Positions 12,791-25,485 of a stretch of DNA of 64,000 nucleotides are shown piece after piece. Under the pieces are notes generated by a model, which was given only the letters and a program-made list of their open reading frames with translations, made no database searches and was not told the origin of the DNA. Origin of the DNA: Vigna angularis (Eukaryota > Streptophyta > Magnoliopsida > Fabales > Fabaceae). A program made the position numbers and the translations under genes. Each line of letters starts with the position of its first letter. The first letter of the stretch is position 1. The DNA lies in NCBI RefSeq assembly GCF_016808095.1, contig NC_068980.1, forward strand, positions 10,214,888 to 10,278,887, in the 5' to 3' direction.

Positions 12791-15558
12791 TTTAAATACT
12801 TATAAAAAGAATAAAAAAGAGGATTAAATAAATCGAAAACTAAAAAAAAATTAATATAAAATGAGTAATATATAATTTAAATGACTTTTATTAATATCAT
12901 AATTGAAAAAAAACTAAAATTACCTTATTTTTTATAAAAAATTGTCTTTTTATCATTTTTTAAATTATTCAAGTGATTTTGAAAATATGTTTTTTTTAAG
13001 TTTACGTAGCTATTTAAAATCTTATAAACACATATAGAAAGGATCTTATATATTAAAATTTCAACCTCTTATTATATGAAATCAATCTAAATATTTTCGA
13101 AATTCATACAACTTTTATGCGATAAAATACTCCCTTAAAATCTCATTTTATTCACTTGTTGGACTATATGACAAAAGCAACAGATGGAGCACGCGGATGT
13201 ATTTTTTTTACGTCTGGAATGACATGTTAGATTACAGTGAAAAGGAAATAAAGAGTATTTGCCTAAATGTAATACTTTTCTACTTTAGTTTGGTCCCACT
13301 AATTAGTATTGGATTCAACTCAATTAATGTTCATGTTTGCCACTAGATTAGTCTAGTTATTTTTTTTTCTTATAAGAATTTCCAACTAAACCATATAAAG
13401 GATATTATTGTGTAACGTATTGATGATTAATAACAGCATCTCCCACGCTCTCACAAGAATAACAAAACTTATTATGTTTTTTTGTTTTTTTTTCGGCAAA
13501 TATTGTTATGGAAAAAGTTAGACTCACAGCTTCATTAGCTTCCTTTCAAATTTTATCAATAAGTTAATTTTATAGCTCCTAAAAGAATAGATATTCACGG
13601 CCTTAAATATCTAAGTAATAATCGATAAATATTTGTTGGTAATTATGAATAGGTATGGTTGGTTGTTAAACTTCATCGATGAATTTTATAATTTGGTTTT
13701 CTTTTTTTTTTTTTCTTCTCTTCTCCTCCTCTATCATTATTTGATAATTTTAATTTTTACCATTATCTTAGTTATATTTTATTAACAAAATTAACTCTTC
13801 TTTAGCTTGTAACCTTAATCTTCATTTTTTATATTTAATTTAGTGATAAGAAGTTTTTGCATCAAACTAAAGAGTTTGACAACCTAGAGAAGCAAGAAGA
13901 TAAAAAATATATGAGATCATGAAGTTCATTTGGCATTGGATGTCACCTCCTTGTTGAGGATAAATACAACCACTAATCTCTATTGTATTAGAGGTTTGCT
14001 AACATACTTAATCTTTTTTTTAAGTTGATATATTTTAGCAAAGTGTATCGAGTTTTAGTAGATAAAAATACTCTTATATTATGAATTTTAATAAGGTCAA
14101 GGTAATTGAATAATTTTCATTCTCAAAACTAAAAAAAACAAAAAACCCTAAATCCTTACTTATCCCTCTCTCATCCCTCATTCCTCTCAACCCTTTTTGT
14201 GTCATCTTTCTCACTCTAACATTTTCTCTATCATCTCTATGATAGTTCTAATTGAAAAAAAATCAGAAACACTTACCTACAAAATCAACATTTAAAATAT
14301 ATGTGAATTTAGTTTTAATAGTTATTGACATGATAGTTATAGGTTAATGTTAATACGATTTCTTTTAGGAGTAATAAAATCAATATTAATCCTAAATTTG
14401 TATTTTATTAAATATTGAGTATTAAAAATACCGAAAATTTAAATATACCAATTTCGTTATGGACCAATTTTATGTCAAAATAGTTATTTAATGTTATCAA
14501 TTAATATTATGATAGTGATGATTCGTATAGAATAAATATTCTAGTATATACATGACTGGTCACAACACATATATATTTGAAAACAAAATTGCTACGTGCT
14601 GAATGCATTGTTTGCTAGAGAGTTCTTTGAGGGTGAAGTAGATTTTAATAAGTCAAATTATTCGTGAGGTTTAGCATGAGTCACGTATGGGGGTGGTGGA
14701 AGACAAATCTACATTTCCACTGAGACGAAAAGTTCAACGACACAGAGACATCGTGGTATAGGCTCATGTGTGTTTTGTCCTCATAAAACAGTCACCCAGG
14801 TTGAACTTTTGCAAATTTCGCATGTGTTGTGTGGTCCATATACATCTTTTTCGGTCAAATCGTTTTCTCCTTTTCGATTCCAAGTGATATATCATCAGTT
14901 TGATTAGTTCAAGATTGTCTTCCATGAATTTTATCAAAGGTTAATTTTCCATGGCATTGGATTCTTCATAACCATGTACCAGTACTTTCATTTTGTCAGC
15001 GAACTAATACTTCTGCAGTTGAAGGAGAAGAACTTCATACTTTCAAATATGGATGCTACTTCTGTTAAAATCCACAGCTGAAAGGTGTAATTTTGATTTA
15101 ATTTGGTTGAAATTTCAACTGAATCCGGTTTTAGTTTCCAAATTATTTTAATTTCTCAAATTAAAATAATACAGTTTCAATCTTTTAAATTTATTGTTTC
15201 GAGATTAAAATTAGTTTTGAAAGAATAATTGTAGCGTTTAAAGTTTAATATTTAGAAAATCCTTTTTTTTTTTAATTCATGGACTTTTATTTTAATTTTG
15301 AAAATAAAAAATATATATTTTTAGTTTAAAAATATTATAAGGTTTGCAATTTTTTATTGAGTTATATACTGAATATTTTTTTAACTATACTTACACTTCA
15401 ATTTAAAAAGAATTCATAAATCTCTCGTTTACGTTAAACGTACACCCTTAACTTACTGGAAACTAGAAAGTTAGTTAAAAGCTGAAAAACGAACTATAGT
15501 AACTAAAACTTGTTGAACTGGTTTAGAAAATAATTAATAGTTGACAAAAGTATATATA
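12791..15558. other. AT-rich intergenic region
   Basis: Nothing that can be supported as a gene. Frames are short and broken, base composition is strongly AT-rich, and no tRNA, long repeat or splice-consistent exon chain was recognised. Confidence 0.5.
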
Positions 15559-15929
15559 CACTAGTACAGGAAAAGGATACGGCACCGGTTAATTTCACTG
15601 ATAGGCCTCGGTTTTTGAACCGAGGCATATTCAGGCGAGACAAAAAGTAGTAACCTTTCTGCCTCGGTTCTAAATCGCGTTATTTTTTCTGTCTCTACGG
15701 CCTCGGTTAGAACCTAAACCGAGGTAGTAGGATTTTTTTTTATTCTATTTCCAAACCCAGAATCCCAGATTGAAAACGTTAAAAATGAAAGAAGTCAGAT
15801 AATTCATTCATTCTGTCACGCCAAACAAACCAAAGATTTCTTCCCATTACAGTTCAAAAATCTAAAACAATCAAGAATTTCATAACAGAATCAGCAAAAT
15901 TACAACATCCAATGTCAAAATTCTCTCCA

Positions 15930-16365
15930 CAGATGCAGCAAAATTACATACTCAGAAGCAATATTACAAAACTCAGAGATGGATGAAACAGAAAGTTAGA
16001 GAAGCCAAATTTCTTCCTCTTCGCACATGGTGAAACAGAAAGCCAAGTTTCTCTATTCTTCCCCAACGGCGTGGCCCGCCGTCCCTCCACCTCCTGCCCC
16101 GCCACCCCGACGAAGCCTTCACCGGCTTCTGTCCCGCATGCCTCTGCAAACGCCTCTGTAACGGTGAAAACAAGGTTTTAATCGGTGGAATCGAAGGGAA
16201 ATGGTGAAAAGGAGAAGAAACCCTAACGGAGGGTTTAGATCTATGAATGTTTGAGTGCAGAAGGCTTACCGTGACGATGAAAGCCTTGCGATGAGGAGAT
16301 CCCTCTCTCGAGCACTGTGGAACGGCAGCGGCCGACGGCGTGGTTGAACGGCGACTTGCGGCGAG
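15930..16365. other. GC-rich internal segment of the small CACTA element
   Basis: Sharply less AT-rich than its surroundings, with a CCGCCGTCCCTCCACCTCC-type stretch at about 16078 and a segment resembling a gene leader with a splice-like AAACAAG|GTTTT site at about 16173. It might be a captured host gene fragment, which CACTA elements often carry. I do not recognise a protein in it. Confidence 0.35.
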
Positions 16366-16640
16366 AGGGGAGAGGGCGGGAGGGGAGAGGGCGAGAGGGC
16401 GAGAGGGCGAGAGGGCAGAGGGCGAGAGGGCGAGAGGGCGAGAGGGCAGAGGGCGAGAGGCGAGAGGCGAGAGGCGAGAGGCGAGAGGCGAGAGGGCGAG
16501 AGGGCGAGAGGGCGAGAGGGCGAGAGGCGAGAGGCGAGAGGGCGAGAGGCGAGAGGCGAGAGGGCGAGAGGGCAGAGGGCAGAGGGCGAGAGTGCAGAGT
16601 GCGAGAGAGCGAGAGTGCAGAGTGCGAGAGAGCGAGAGTG
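16366..16640. repeat. GAGAGGGC minisatellite inside the small CACTA element
   Basis: A purine-rich array built from GAGAGGGC, GAGAGGC and GAGGGCA variants (7-8 bp), grading into GAGAGTGCAGAGTGC units at its 3' end. Strand bias (G and A on plus) is almost total. It keeps two plus-strand frames open that would encode Arg/Glu/Gly repeats; these are composition artefacts. Confidence 0.9.
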
Positions 16641-16934
16641 AAATTCGTGATTTTAACCTAGGGTACGGCCTCGGTTAAATTTCAACCGGGGCCTAATTTC
16701 AGAGTATTACCTCGGTCAAATTTGAACCAGTGCCTAAAGCCTTTCGGTCACAGGGAATTACCTCGGTTCGCCTTTTACTCGAGACAGTAAAGTTTATACG
16801 CATCGGTTAATATACAACCGAGGCATATAACTACTCAATATTTACGAAAAAACCATCGCGTTTTTATATGCTTCGGTTTCAGTAAAACCGAGGTATATAT
16901 GGCGCGTTAAAAAAGGCTTTTTTTACTAGTGATA

Positions 16935-18666
16935 GTAGAGTAGTTAGAGATATAAAATCACAAATATATACATATCTATATAATATTTTTATATAATTTT
17001 TATTTTATTTTATGGTTAAAATGTTTATAATAGTTGTTTTCAATTTCTTTTTAACTCTTTAAATGTTTTTCTTTGTAAACGGATTATTTTATTTACATTT
17101 TAGTTTCAATTATTATATTTTTTTCATGTTATATATATTCCACTATCAATCTTACATTACAGCTTTAAAATATTTTAATCAAGTTTGAACTTAAGTAAAA
17201 CAATATATACGTAAGTAGATGCCAATTATATTTTCGTAATATTAATTATCCCATTGATTAAAATAAAAACTTAAATATTAAAAAATAATAATAGTAGAAA
17301 AAAAATTGTCTTCCAGTGTAGTTTTCAATCTATCCGTATACCCCGTCAACTTTGTGAATCTGAAAACTAAAACGTAGCAATAAAACGGATTGTCACACTT
17401 ACCAAACTTAGTTTAAAAAAATCCATTTTTTTCTAAATTTTTTAATTGGATATATAGTATAATCAGATAAACATTTTTAAAATTTTAAAACCTGTTTAAA
17501 AACCAGAGAGGAAAAAAAATGGATTATCTTTTTAATTTAGGAGTTTTGAATAGTAGGTTTTTTGTGGGGCACGGCAATAGTAAACTCTTGAGAATTAAAA
17601 TTAATATCCTTTAATAGGATCTTTGGTGACGTAGTTTAACAGGTGAAGAAGATAAAAAAATCATGAAGCAACATCATCAGCAAAACAATGAAAAAAAAAA
17701 AGTGGTTAAAGAAATGGGCAACAAAAAACGCAAAGTCACCATCTATCTTTATTCTTTTCAAAACCATCGTGTGTTTGTTTATGATTTAAGTCAACAAAAT
17801 TAAACTCTCAATACATCATTCCACCCAATCATCATGCCTTACTTCTTTATCTTTTTCAACCATCACTACCTTTAAATTATGAAACCAAGAAACTTAAATA
17901 AAGTCACCATTAAAAAAATGCAGGCCCTTTTAATTCTCTTTACCTCCTCAATTATATCGTGAGATTTTCAAGACTCTATGGCATGAAGAGATGGATGATG
18001 CCCAGCTTTTTACAAATTTAAACTCACACTTATATTTTTAATCATTTTTATAAACTCAGCGAGTTATAAATATAATAGTTTAATTTCCAAATCAATTAAT
18101 GTCTCGTCTGTAAAAGAAGAAATTTAATTTGAAGTTTTTTAAATATTTTGATGAATATGGGTTCAAATCAGATAAATTGACTGAAGATGGAGTAATCGTT
18201 TCTTCCATTTTCTATTTCTTATCTTCTTTTTAAGGTTTTCCTCTTCTTTTAAAATTTTTAAATTCTTTTCATACATTTTTCCCAATAAACTTATGTTAAA
18301 AAACACGTACGTAACTTAATTGAAGATAAAACTATTTACATAAATATAAGTACGATAAATTTGTTTAAGATCATAACTTTATAATGTTTTAGAAGTGATT
18401 TTCTAAAAACAATTAAAACACAAACTTAAATATTGAAATTAATTAAAGTATTAACCATTTTTCTACAAATCTACTTTTATATCAAATAATATGCTAAATG
18501 AATCGGAAGATTCTAAAAAAATTCAATTATATTTCTAGTTAGCTTCAATTTTCAGTAAGAACAAAGGTGGGACACAAAAGAAAGTCAAGTGAACTTGCTT
18601 TATATCCAAATAGTCTACACATTTATACTAACACGTGGAACTTAGGAAATTCATTTTTGTAAATAT

Positions 18667-18736
<70 letters not shown>

Positions 18737-20081
18737 AAGGTAATGATGATAATGTATATAATAGGTATCTGATGGAGTAATACAAATCGATCTGGTCGAT
18801 TACACTTTTGTGAGTCTAGTCTGATTCATCTGAGCATTGAGGACAGTGATGAAAACTCATAACAAATTCTTATATATAAAGATCGATCGGAGAATAGAAT
18901 AACCAATCAGATAACAACTAGTATGGTATGTCTATATAATAAATTAATTAATTATCATTATATTTTTCCACAATAAATACATAATTACACACTTCCTCAC
19001 AATAGATGTCATCTTGCGTTCTTCCACTGTCTACATCTTGTTTTTTATTTGATAATTTTTTTTCCATTTTGATTTTCTTTTCTTGTAAACATTCTTATTC
19101 TGTAAGTGAGAGACTGATGATTAATAGAAATATAGATTAACTCAAAAAATTTTAAGCAAACTATATAAATATGTTTATAATTGGATACGTTTGAATTGAA
19201 TTATATATCCATCAATTCTTCTCTCAAATATTTATTATACATTCAACTAAAACTATTCCATTGATACATCCCCATATATGTGAGAAAGACATTCTATCTA
19301 ACCATCTATATAAAATCAACATTCCTTCATATTAAGTTTTTATAATTTATCATATAAATTACTAAAATATTATTAATAAGTTAGAATCTATCTTTCTTAG
19401 TAAAGTTTATTAATGGTTGAGTCTATTATTGTATCTATTGTCAAACGAATTACTTATTAATTTAATTTCATATACAAAATGTATACTTTTCAATATAAGA
19501 AAGATGTGTTAAAAATCTAACTTAAATGGATACAAATTTAACTAGTTGCCTGTTTTTTAATTGAAACTTAAAACAAGATTTGTGATGTTTTGCATTATAA
19601 AGAAAGAAGTTAAGTGAACTGTAAATATAAAAGCAGCAAAAAGAAAAAGAGAGAAATTGATTACGATATATTGTGAGAAAGATATGAGATTAGCTTGGCG
19701 AGAGTTTGAGATTAGAGAATGAATGAGTTAAGTTAAGCCGAAAGAAGATTTCCAAGGTTCTATAGGTAGGGCGAAGCAATGACTAATTCAAAGCAATAGT
19801 GGAAAGTTAACTCCGGCATGAAGAAAATTTTGCAAACCTCTTCCCACATACCACAAAGGTCAAACACTCACACATAATGACACATACCTTAGTTTAACTT
19901 CCCCTACTCTATGCCCCACCCCAAGATTCCAAACTCCTCTATATTTTATCATATTTCTTCATTCTTTATTGCATATATGTTATAACTATACTCTTCGTTT
20001 CTTCTTTAAAACTTCTCACCACCCAACCCCAATAATATTTTCATCATCGTTCCTTCATCTTATCTTCTTGGTGCAGCTTCT
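16935..20081. other. Intergenic region upstream of the VUP-like gene
   Basis: No gene seen. AT-rich, with a (TA)n run at 18672-18731. The last few hundred bases are less AT-rich and presumably hold the promoter and leader of the gene at 20082. A possible TATA element (CTATATTTTATC) lies near 19939. The leader contains CCACCCAACCCC at about 20019-20031, which resembles the AC-type sites bound by R2R3 MYB factors in vascular genes. Confidence 0.4.
18672..18731. repeat. (TA)n microsatellite
   Basis: About 30 uninterrupted TA units. Length is likely polymorphic. Confidence 0.95.
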
Positions 20082-20997
20082 ATGAGTTCTGCCATAACCA
20101 AACCTCCTACAAGTGAGTGCGACTCCTCCGAGGAGAGTGGTTGGACTAAGTACTTTGAGGATTTCCTTAACGACCATCGTATTGATGATCACAAATGTTG
20201 TTCTGTGTCTTTCTCTGGTGTTGATAGCGACTCCACCCTCTTTTCCTGTGCTGCTCATAAAACCTTAACTGATGATGACACCACGCAACCTCAGGATTCA
20301 TGTTTCAGGAAGAGAAAGAAGATCAAAACTGCTTTAGGGGTTGATGATGCTTTGGAAGATACTGCAACTTCTCCGGTCAAAGGTTCCAAGGTTCATTATT
20401 TTTCTTCTTTTCTTCTTCATCTTATATATGCATTCGTGTTTTCTCTTTTCATTTAGTGAAATTGATGGGTCTTTTGGATTCCCAACATATTATAATTATT
20501 TAATTTATTGAAAATATTGTATGAGAACCAGTTTAACAAAGCAAAAGGGAAAGGAAAAAATGGAGAATTTTCAGGCTAATTTGATAAACTCAATGCACTT
20601 TTTATTGATCATATATGTATAATTATTTGTTACATTCTTACTGTTTGGAAGAAAAGAAAAGATATTTGAGAAAAATTTCTTCATTAATTGAAGGTTGGAA
20701 TTATTATCGTATCTTTTTCCTTATTAGCTTTCCCTAGATTGAAATGGTGTCCTTCTTCCGACTCAGCAAAAGCTTGCAATGCATATACATGTTGATTATG
20801 GAACTAAGTTGATGAACAATTTAAGTTTTTTTTTTAAAAAAACTAACAAAAGTTGTTCCTTTTTGTTTTTGTAGGGAAAAAAAACTACCCCAAGAGAGAG
20901 AGATGAAAGTCTTAGAAGTGACAACGACCAGACAGAACTGAAGAAGAAAGGTCTTTGCTTAGTTCCTATGTCGATGATAGCGAAATATATTGGTTGA
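20082..20997 (+). CDS. VUP-like (vascular-related unknown protein) small protein, 143 aa
   Basis: Seen: two exons, 20082-20390 and 20875-20997, joined in phase 0 across a 484-base intron (AAG|GTTCAT donor, TTGTAG|G acceptor), giving 143 residues. The protein has ESGWTKYFEDFL near the N-terminus (residues 19-30), a basic RKRKKIK patch at about residues 77-83, an LEDTATSPV block before the intron, and the C-terminal KKGLCLVPMSMIAKYIG. Known: this order (ESGWTxYFEDF, LEDTASSPV, KGLCLVPxSM) is that of the plant VUP family, small proteins of unknown biochemistry expressed in vascular tissue; Arabidopsis VUP1 affects hormone-dependent growth. The basic patch suggests nuclear location. The related SOFL family also has an SGWT motif but lacks this C-terminus as I know it. 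Reading through the donor would extend exon 1 by 22 codons, which I take as intron. Confidence 0.72.
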
Positions 20998-21904
20998 TTA
21001 ATTCCATGAAAAACCACTCAATATATATGCATTTGAGAAAATATATCCATTGACACCCACAGGAAAAGAAAATGAATATGGATGTGCAACAAGAAAAAGG
21101 AAAATGAGAAAATTGTGAATTCTTGAGTGTTGAAAATACTTATGAATTTCTCTCTCTCTTAATTAGTGCACATAATGGATAATCGTTTTTTAAGGCAAAA
21201 TAGAATCATGCCAGACAGCTAGAACATGTTCTATATATATAATGAATCAATCATTGTTTTCAAATTTATAAAGTCGTTTTATTTGTTTCCAATGGCATCA
21301 TTTAATCCTTTACACTATATCAGTAGCACTTTTATATATTTATTTATGGAACATAAATCTATTATGAAGCAAAGACTACCCATTATAGAAACTATATTTG
21401 AATTCTAACAAAAGAATTCAGCCCTTAAGACTGTATAAAACTAATCACCCAAAACTAGAATCAAAGAAGAAACATGTGAAAAGAGTGATAATAAGCTATA
21501 CTTAACTATTTTATTTTATTTTATTTTCACTAAAAAATTATTTTGAGAGAACTTAATTGTTCATCAACTATTACTTTTTTTTACATAAGTATTCATTAAA
21601 CTATCACTAATAAAAAATAATATAAAAATTAAAATTTGATTTAATTGGTTTCATCAAAACTCAATAAATATTGAATGAGATAATTTAAAAAGATAACTCA
21701 AGTATTTTAAGAATTTAAAATTCTTAAAATCAAAATAACTTAAATTAATTAAAAATAATTAATTTCTTTTAAAATGTATTTTAAATTAATAAAAATATAT
21801 TTTTAAATATCCTAAAAGATATAATAAATTTGTAAATTTGTAATTTTACTCTTTTTCACTCTTCTCATTTCACCCACGAATATTGAACTAAGTTCATCCA
21901 AACT
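20998..21904. other. 3' flank of the VUP-like gene and AT-rich spacer
   Basis: Contains the presumed 3' UTR of the preceding gene and AT-rich DNA. No further gene or named repeat was recognised. Confidence 0.45.
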
Positions 21905-23180
21905 GAAGGCATAATCGAGTTGACTTAAGCAAAAGACTCATTTGAGTTAACTTGGATTGAAGGTCGAGTTAAGTCGGTTTAGTCGAGTTGGGTAGGCCAA
22001 GACGAGAGATCTTGCTAAGTTGGCCTAAGCCGTAGGTCTTGTCTAATCGGCTAGGCCGAAGTTCAACGAGTCAGTCTAGGTTAAAGGACGAAACGATTTG
22101 GTCTGGCCTAAAATTTGAGACGAGTCATAATGAGCTGAAAGAAGAAACAATTCGGATCAAAATTAAGGTCAAGTTGGCTCGGTCTGGGCCAAAGGTCAAG
22201 CCTACTCGGCCTAGGTTAAAGGACAAGTCGACTCGACTAAGGTCGAAGGTCGAGTCGACTTTACCTAAGTTGAAGGTCAAGATGAATCAGCCTAGGCCGG
22301 AGGACAAAAAGATTTGACATTGAAAGTCAAGACGAGTTGGTCTGGGTTGAAGGACAAAATTGTTCAACCTCGACCGAAGGTTGAATGCATTTGGCTTAGA
22401 TCAAAGGTTGAGCATATTTGGCTCAAGCAGAAGGTTGAATCAATTCGGCACGAGTCAAAGGTCTAGTTGATCCCACACGGACCAAAAGTCAGGCATGATT
22501 CCACTCAAGACAAAGGTTGAGTCAATTTGGCCTAGGCCAAAGGTTAAGCTGATTTAGGACAAGTTGAAGGTAAACCAGATTTAGTCTAGACCGAAGGTCA
22601 AGCTGATTTGGTCTAGGGAGAAAGTCAAGTCGATTTACTCTAGGGCGAAAGGTTGAGAAATTTTGGCCTGATCCAAAGGTTGAAACAAATCATCATAGTC
22701 GGAAATCGATCCGATCTTTCCCAGACTAACGGTCAACCCAATTTTGCCCAGACTGAAGGTCAACTTGATTCTTCCCTAAACGAAGGTTGATTCGATTTGA
22801 CCTACGCCAAAGGTCAACCCGATTTGTCCCTCGCCAAAGGACAACCCGATTTGTCCCTAGTTGAAGGTTGAGCCGAGTTAGCTCGGTTCAAATGTCGAGA
22901 TAAGTTGATTCATATCAAAGGTCGAGATGTGTTTATTAGGTCAAAGGTTGTGTGACAAGTCGTGACGAATTGTATCAGATCATAAGTAGTCATAACTAGA
23001 CTCGGACCAAAAGTCAAGGCAGGTCAATCTATGTCGAAGGTTAGCTCGAGTTATCCTAGTCGAAGGTTGAGACGAGTCAACTCAAATCAAAGGTTGAGAT
23101 GACTTGTCCCAATCCTAAGAGCAAGGTGACTCAAGATGAGTTTCCCTACGCTGAATGTTAACCTAAGTCTACTTGGGCTT
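21905..23180. repeat. Degenerate 27-bp minisatellite, about 45 copies
   Basis: Repeat unit close to AAGGTCAAGTCGATTTGGCC followed by about seven further bases (TAGRCCG-like). Successive AAGGTC/AAGGTT anchors recur every 26-28 bases from about 21905 to 23170. Units differ by several substitutions, so the array is old. Because 27 is a multiple of three, one plus-strand frame stays open at 22039-22317 and reads as nine-residue Lys/Arg-rich repeats (KVKxTRPRL-like). It has no plausible gene structure around it. The array is richer in GC than its flanks. Confidence 0.9.
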
Positions 23181-23978
23181 AAGGGTAAAGTTAACTTATT
23201 AACATATTTTTAAAGTAGAATTAAAAAAATTTTATCCAAAAAATAAAATTAAAATCTAAAATATTTCAATTACTCCATCAAAACAAACTATTTTTTAAAT
23301 AAAGAAAATTCAATCAAAAGTATTTCAAATATAATGTATTTCAAATTTTTATAATTAAATTTGTTTTATCCAAACACAAGGTTCAGTTTTTATCTTTATA
23401 AATCTGCATAAAATTTTTATAAAATTTGTGAGAGGATTTACAACTTTATTCTAATAAAAATTATAATTTAATTGTATGCTCTTATTTGTATTTTTTTTAT
23501 GTGAGTGCGCTTATACTAAAAATGATTATGTTTTATTATGATGATCAAAGACAATGTTATATAGCAGGATAAAAGTTGGTGTTGAATATTTTTATTTGTA
23601 CAATAATATCAATATGTTTCACTTATGTCTCTTCGACCTCATAAGTGCGTTATAGTTTGAATGTTTTGTTGTTTGTGCTCCGTGTTTGTAAGGGAGGATT
23701 TTACCCTTGTAACAATGTTGTCATCTCCTTTTGGTTTAAGACAAAATCTCTCTAATTTTTGCTTGAGAACACTCAATGAAAAATGTTTTTAAATGATAGA
23801 TACATTGTTTACAATGCTTGGAATTGTTTGAAGTGAAAAAAAAGAATGTTTTCATTGGTTCCTTCCTAAATTGATGTAAAATTTCGCTCTCAACTTGTTG
23901 TGACACTACCTCTAATCAAGAATCTTAATGGGTTTATGAGTTTTCTTTCATATATGTTGCAACTCCTCTTTAACATCG
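23181..23978. other. AT-rich spacer
   Basis: No gene or recognisable repeat; short broken frames only. Confidence 0.5.
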
Positions 23979-25485
23979 TGTTCACTTCGAGGGAAAGTAT
24001 TGTTTACGCAGTTTTAACAGCGATGATTTGAAGTGAATTACGTGTTCACATGAAGAGAAATGCGCGGACAGATTTGAAGGGAAACGCGAGATCACGAAAT
24101 ATTCACTCACTCGCGAATGTGGTGAGATTTGGAGGGATGGAATCCAAAAAGTCTGAAGTGTCCCTATATCTGAAAATAATTCCAGTTGCAATTTGTTGTT
24201 TTTTCATTGCAAGGTTGGTTGTAGATGAAGAAGATAATGTTGATGGAAGATGAAGAAGAAAGTGGTTGATGAAGAGAACGAGTGTTTGAAGCTGGAGAAG
24301 ATGAAGAAGAGGAAAGCGTATTTGGTTCCAAGGAACCCGTATTCGGTTTCAACCCCATGAAAAACAACAATGCCAAGTTGTATTCGGTTCCTATTGCCTA
24401 GTATTCGATTCCACGAATATGAAGAAGGAGAACTGAAGCTGTATTCGATTCCAATGGTTGGTCTTCAGTTCCAATGCTATTAAGAAGAAGAAGGGAGTGA
24501 GGCATAGGGGATATGCTCTTCTCCAAGGACTCCATCCTCCTCCATTTGATTTCCTTGGCGCGAGATTCACTCACCCCATTATCCAAATTAACCATCAAAA
24601 CGGTCACAACACTGGAAGAACTCATGTGGAGGGACTCCAACTCAACCTGAGAACAAAAACTGAACTTGAAAGAGGAGTGAACTAATTGAGGGTCAGCATT
24701 GGACAATTATGCTCCACACCCACCAGACCCCGCGAGCAACCACGCCTTATTGTGTTCCAAATTCGTCTTCTTGCCATCACTCAGTCCCCTCTCGGAGTCC
24801 CTCCAGCGCCGGGAAGGTTGGCCACACAAGAAAGACTGAATTCCCAAATCATTTTTCTGAGCAAGGTTCTGAATTTGAGCTTGTTGTAGTCACAATAGTG
24901 ATCTACGGAGAAAGAGGTTTGGGCACTGGTAAGGTCCCTGAAATCAGTGCAGGGGCCTTGGGATAAACCCATTATGAAATAGATCCCAACAACAAGCACA
25001 AAAACCCATAAAAGCAAAATGGGGTAGAGAGAAAGAAAAAATAAGAAGCAATGAAAAATAAAAAATTGAAGCGAAAAAGGTTGAGGGTGCTTTGCTTGTG
25101 GGGTGAGGGAGAATTTTTACAAAATTCATTTTACTAAATTATAATTTTTTTACATTTTAAAAATTAATTTTAATAATTATTTTTAATTTTTTACTCTTTA
25201 TAAACATTTTTACAATTAAATATAACTTTAACAATTATCATTTTATTACTTTAATTACTAGAGGCATTTTGATAATCTTTAATTTCTACCAATTAAACAA
25301 TTTTTTTTAAATTTGTCACATCAATCAAATCCTACATTAATTCTCACAAACTTTATTTCCAAATTCATTCTCATCTACCTCCAAATCCACTCAAATAAAT
25401 AACAAAAAATTTACCTTCAAATCTCCTCAAATTCATTCAATCACTCTCCCCCAAATCGTCTCCTCCAAACTCCCTCAAGTGAACA
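23979..25485. mobile_element. Non-autonomous DNA-transposon-like element 1, TGTTCACTT ends
   Basis: Left end reads TGTTCACTTCGAGGGA; the right end read inwards is TGTTCACTTGAGGGA, differing by one inserted C. The right 350 bases (25130-25485) match the right part of element 2 (29850-30172). The interior has repeated ATTCGGTTCC/ATTCGATTCC motifs, also present in element 2. No transposase frame was found; several short frames on both strands in 24.2-25.1 kb have no recognisable product. I could not find a convincing target duplication, so the superfamily is left open. Confidence 0.55.

Larger units (their letters stand above)
15559..16931 (-). mobile_element. Non-autonomous CACTA (En/Spm) transposon, 1,373 bp
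   Basis: Begins CACTAGTACAGG and ends TTTACTAGTG, so both ends read CACTAGTA inwards. It is flanked on both sides by the 3-bp target duplication ATA (15556-15558 and 16932-16934). Subterminal palindromes of the GCCTCGGTT...AACCGAGGC type occur near 15603, 15660, 15700, 16665, 16710, 16760, 16800 and 16870. Its left end matches, over about 65 bases, the inward reading of the right end of the 8.9-kb element at 46198-55104, and its right end matches that element's left end. It is therefore the same family inserted in inverted orientation. It has no transposase; the centre holds GC-rich sequence and a minisatellite. Movement would need a helper. Confidence 0.9.

Noticed and set aside
16317..16678. 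Two overlapping 112-114 codon Arg/Glu/Gly-rich frames
   Set aside because: Produced by the GAGAGGGC minisatellite; no splice or domain support.
22039..22317. 92-codon Lys/Arg-rich frame
   Set aside because: Kept open only because the minisatellite period is 27 bp; later repeats contain stops.
24398..25129. Several 60-100 codon frames on both strands
   Set aside because: Lie inside element 1, overlap each other and match no family I know; could be captured fragments but not genes.
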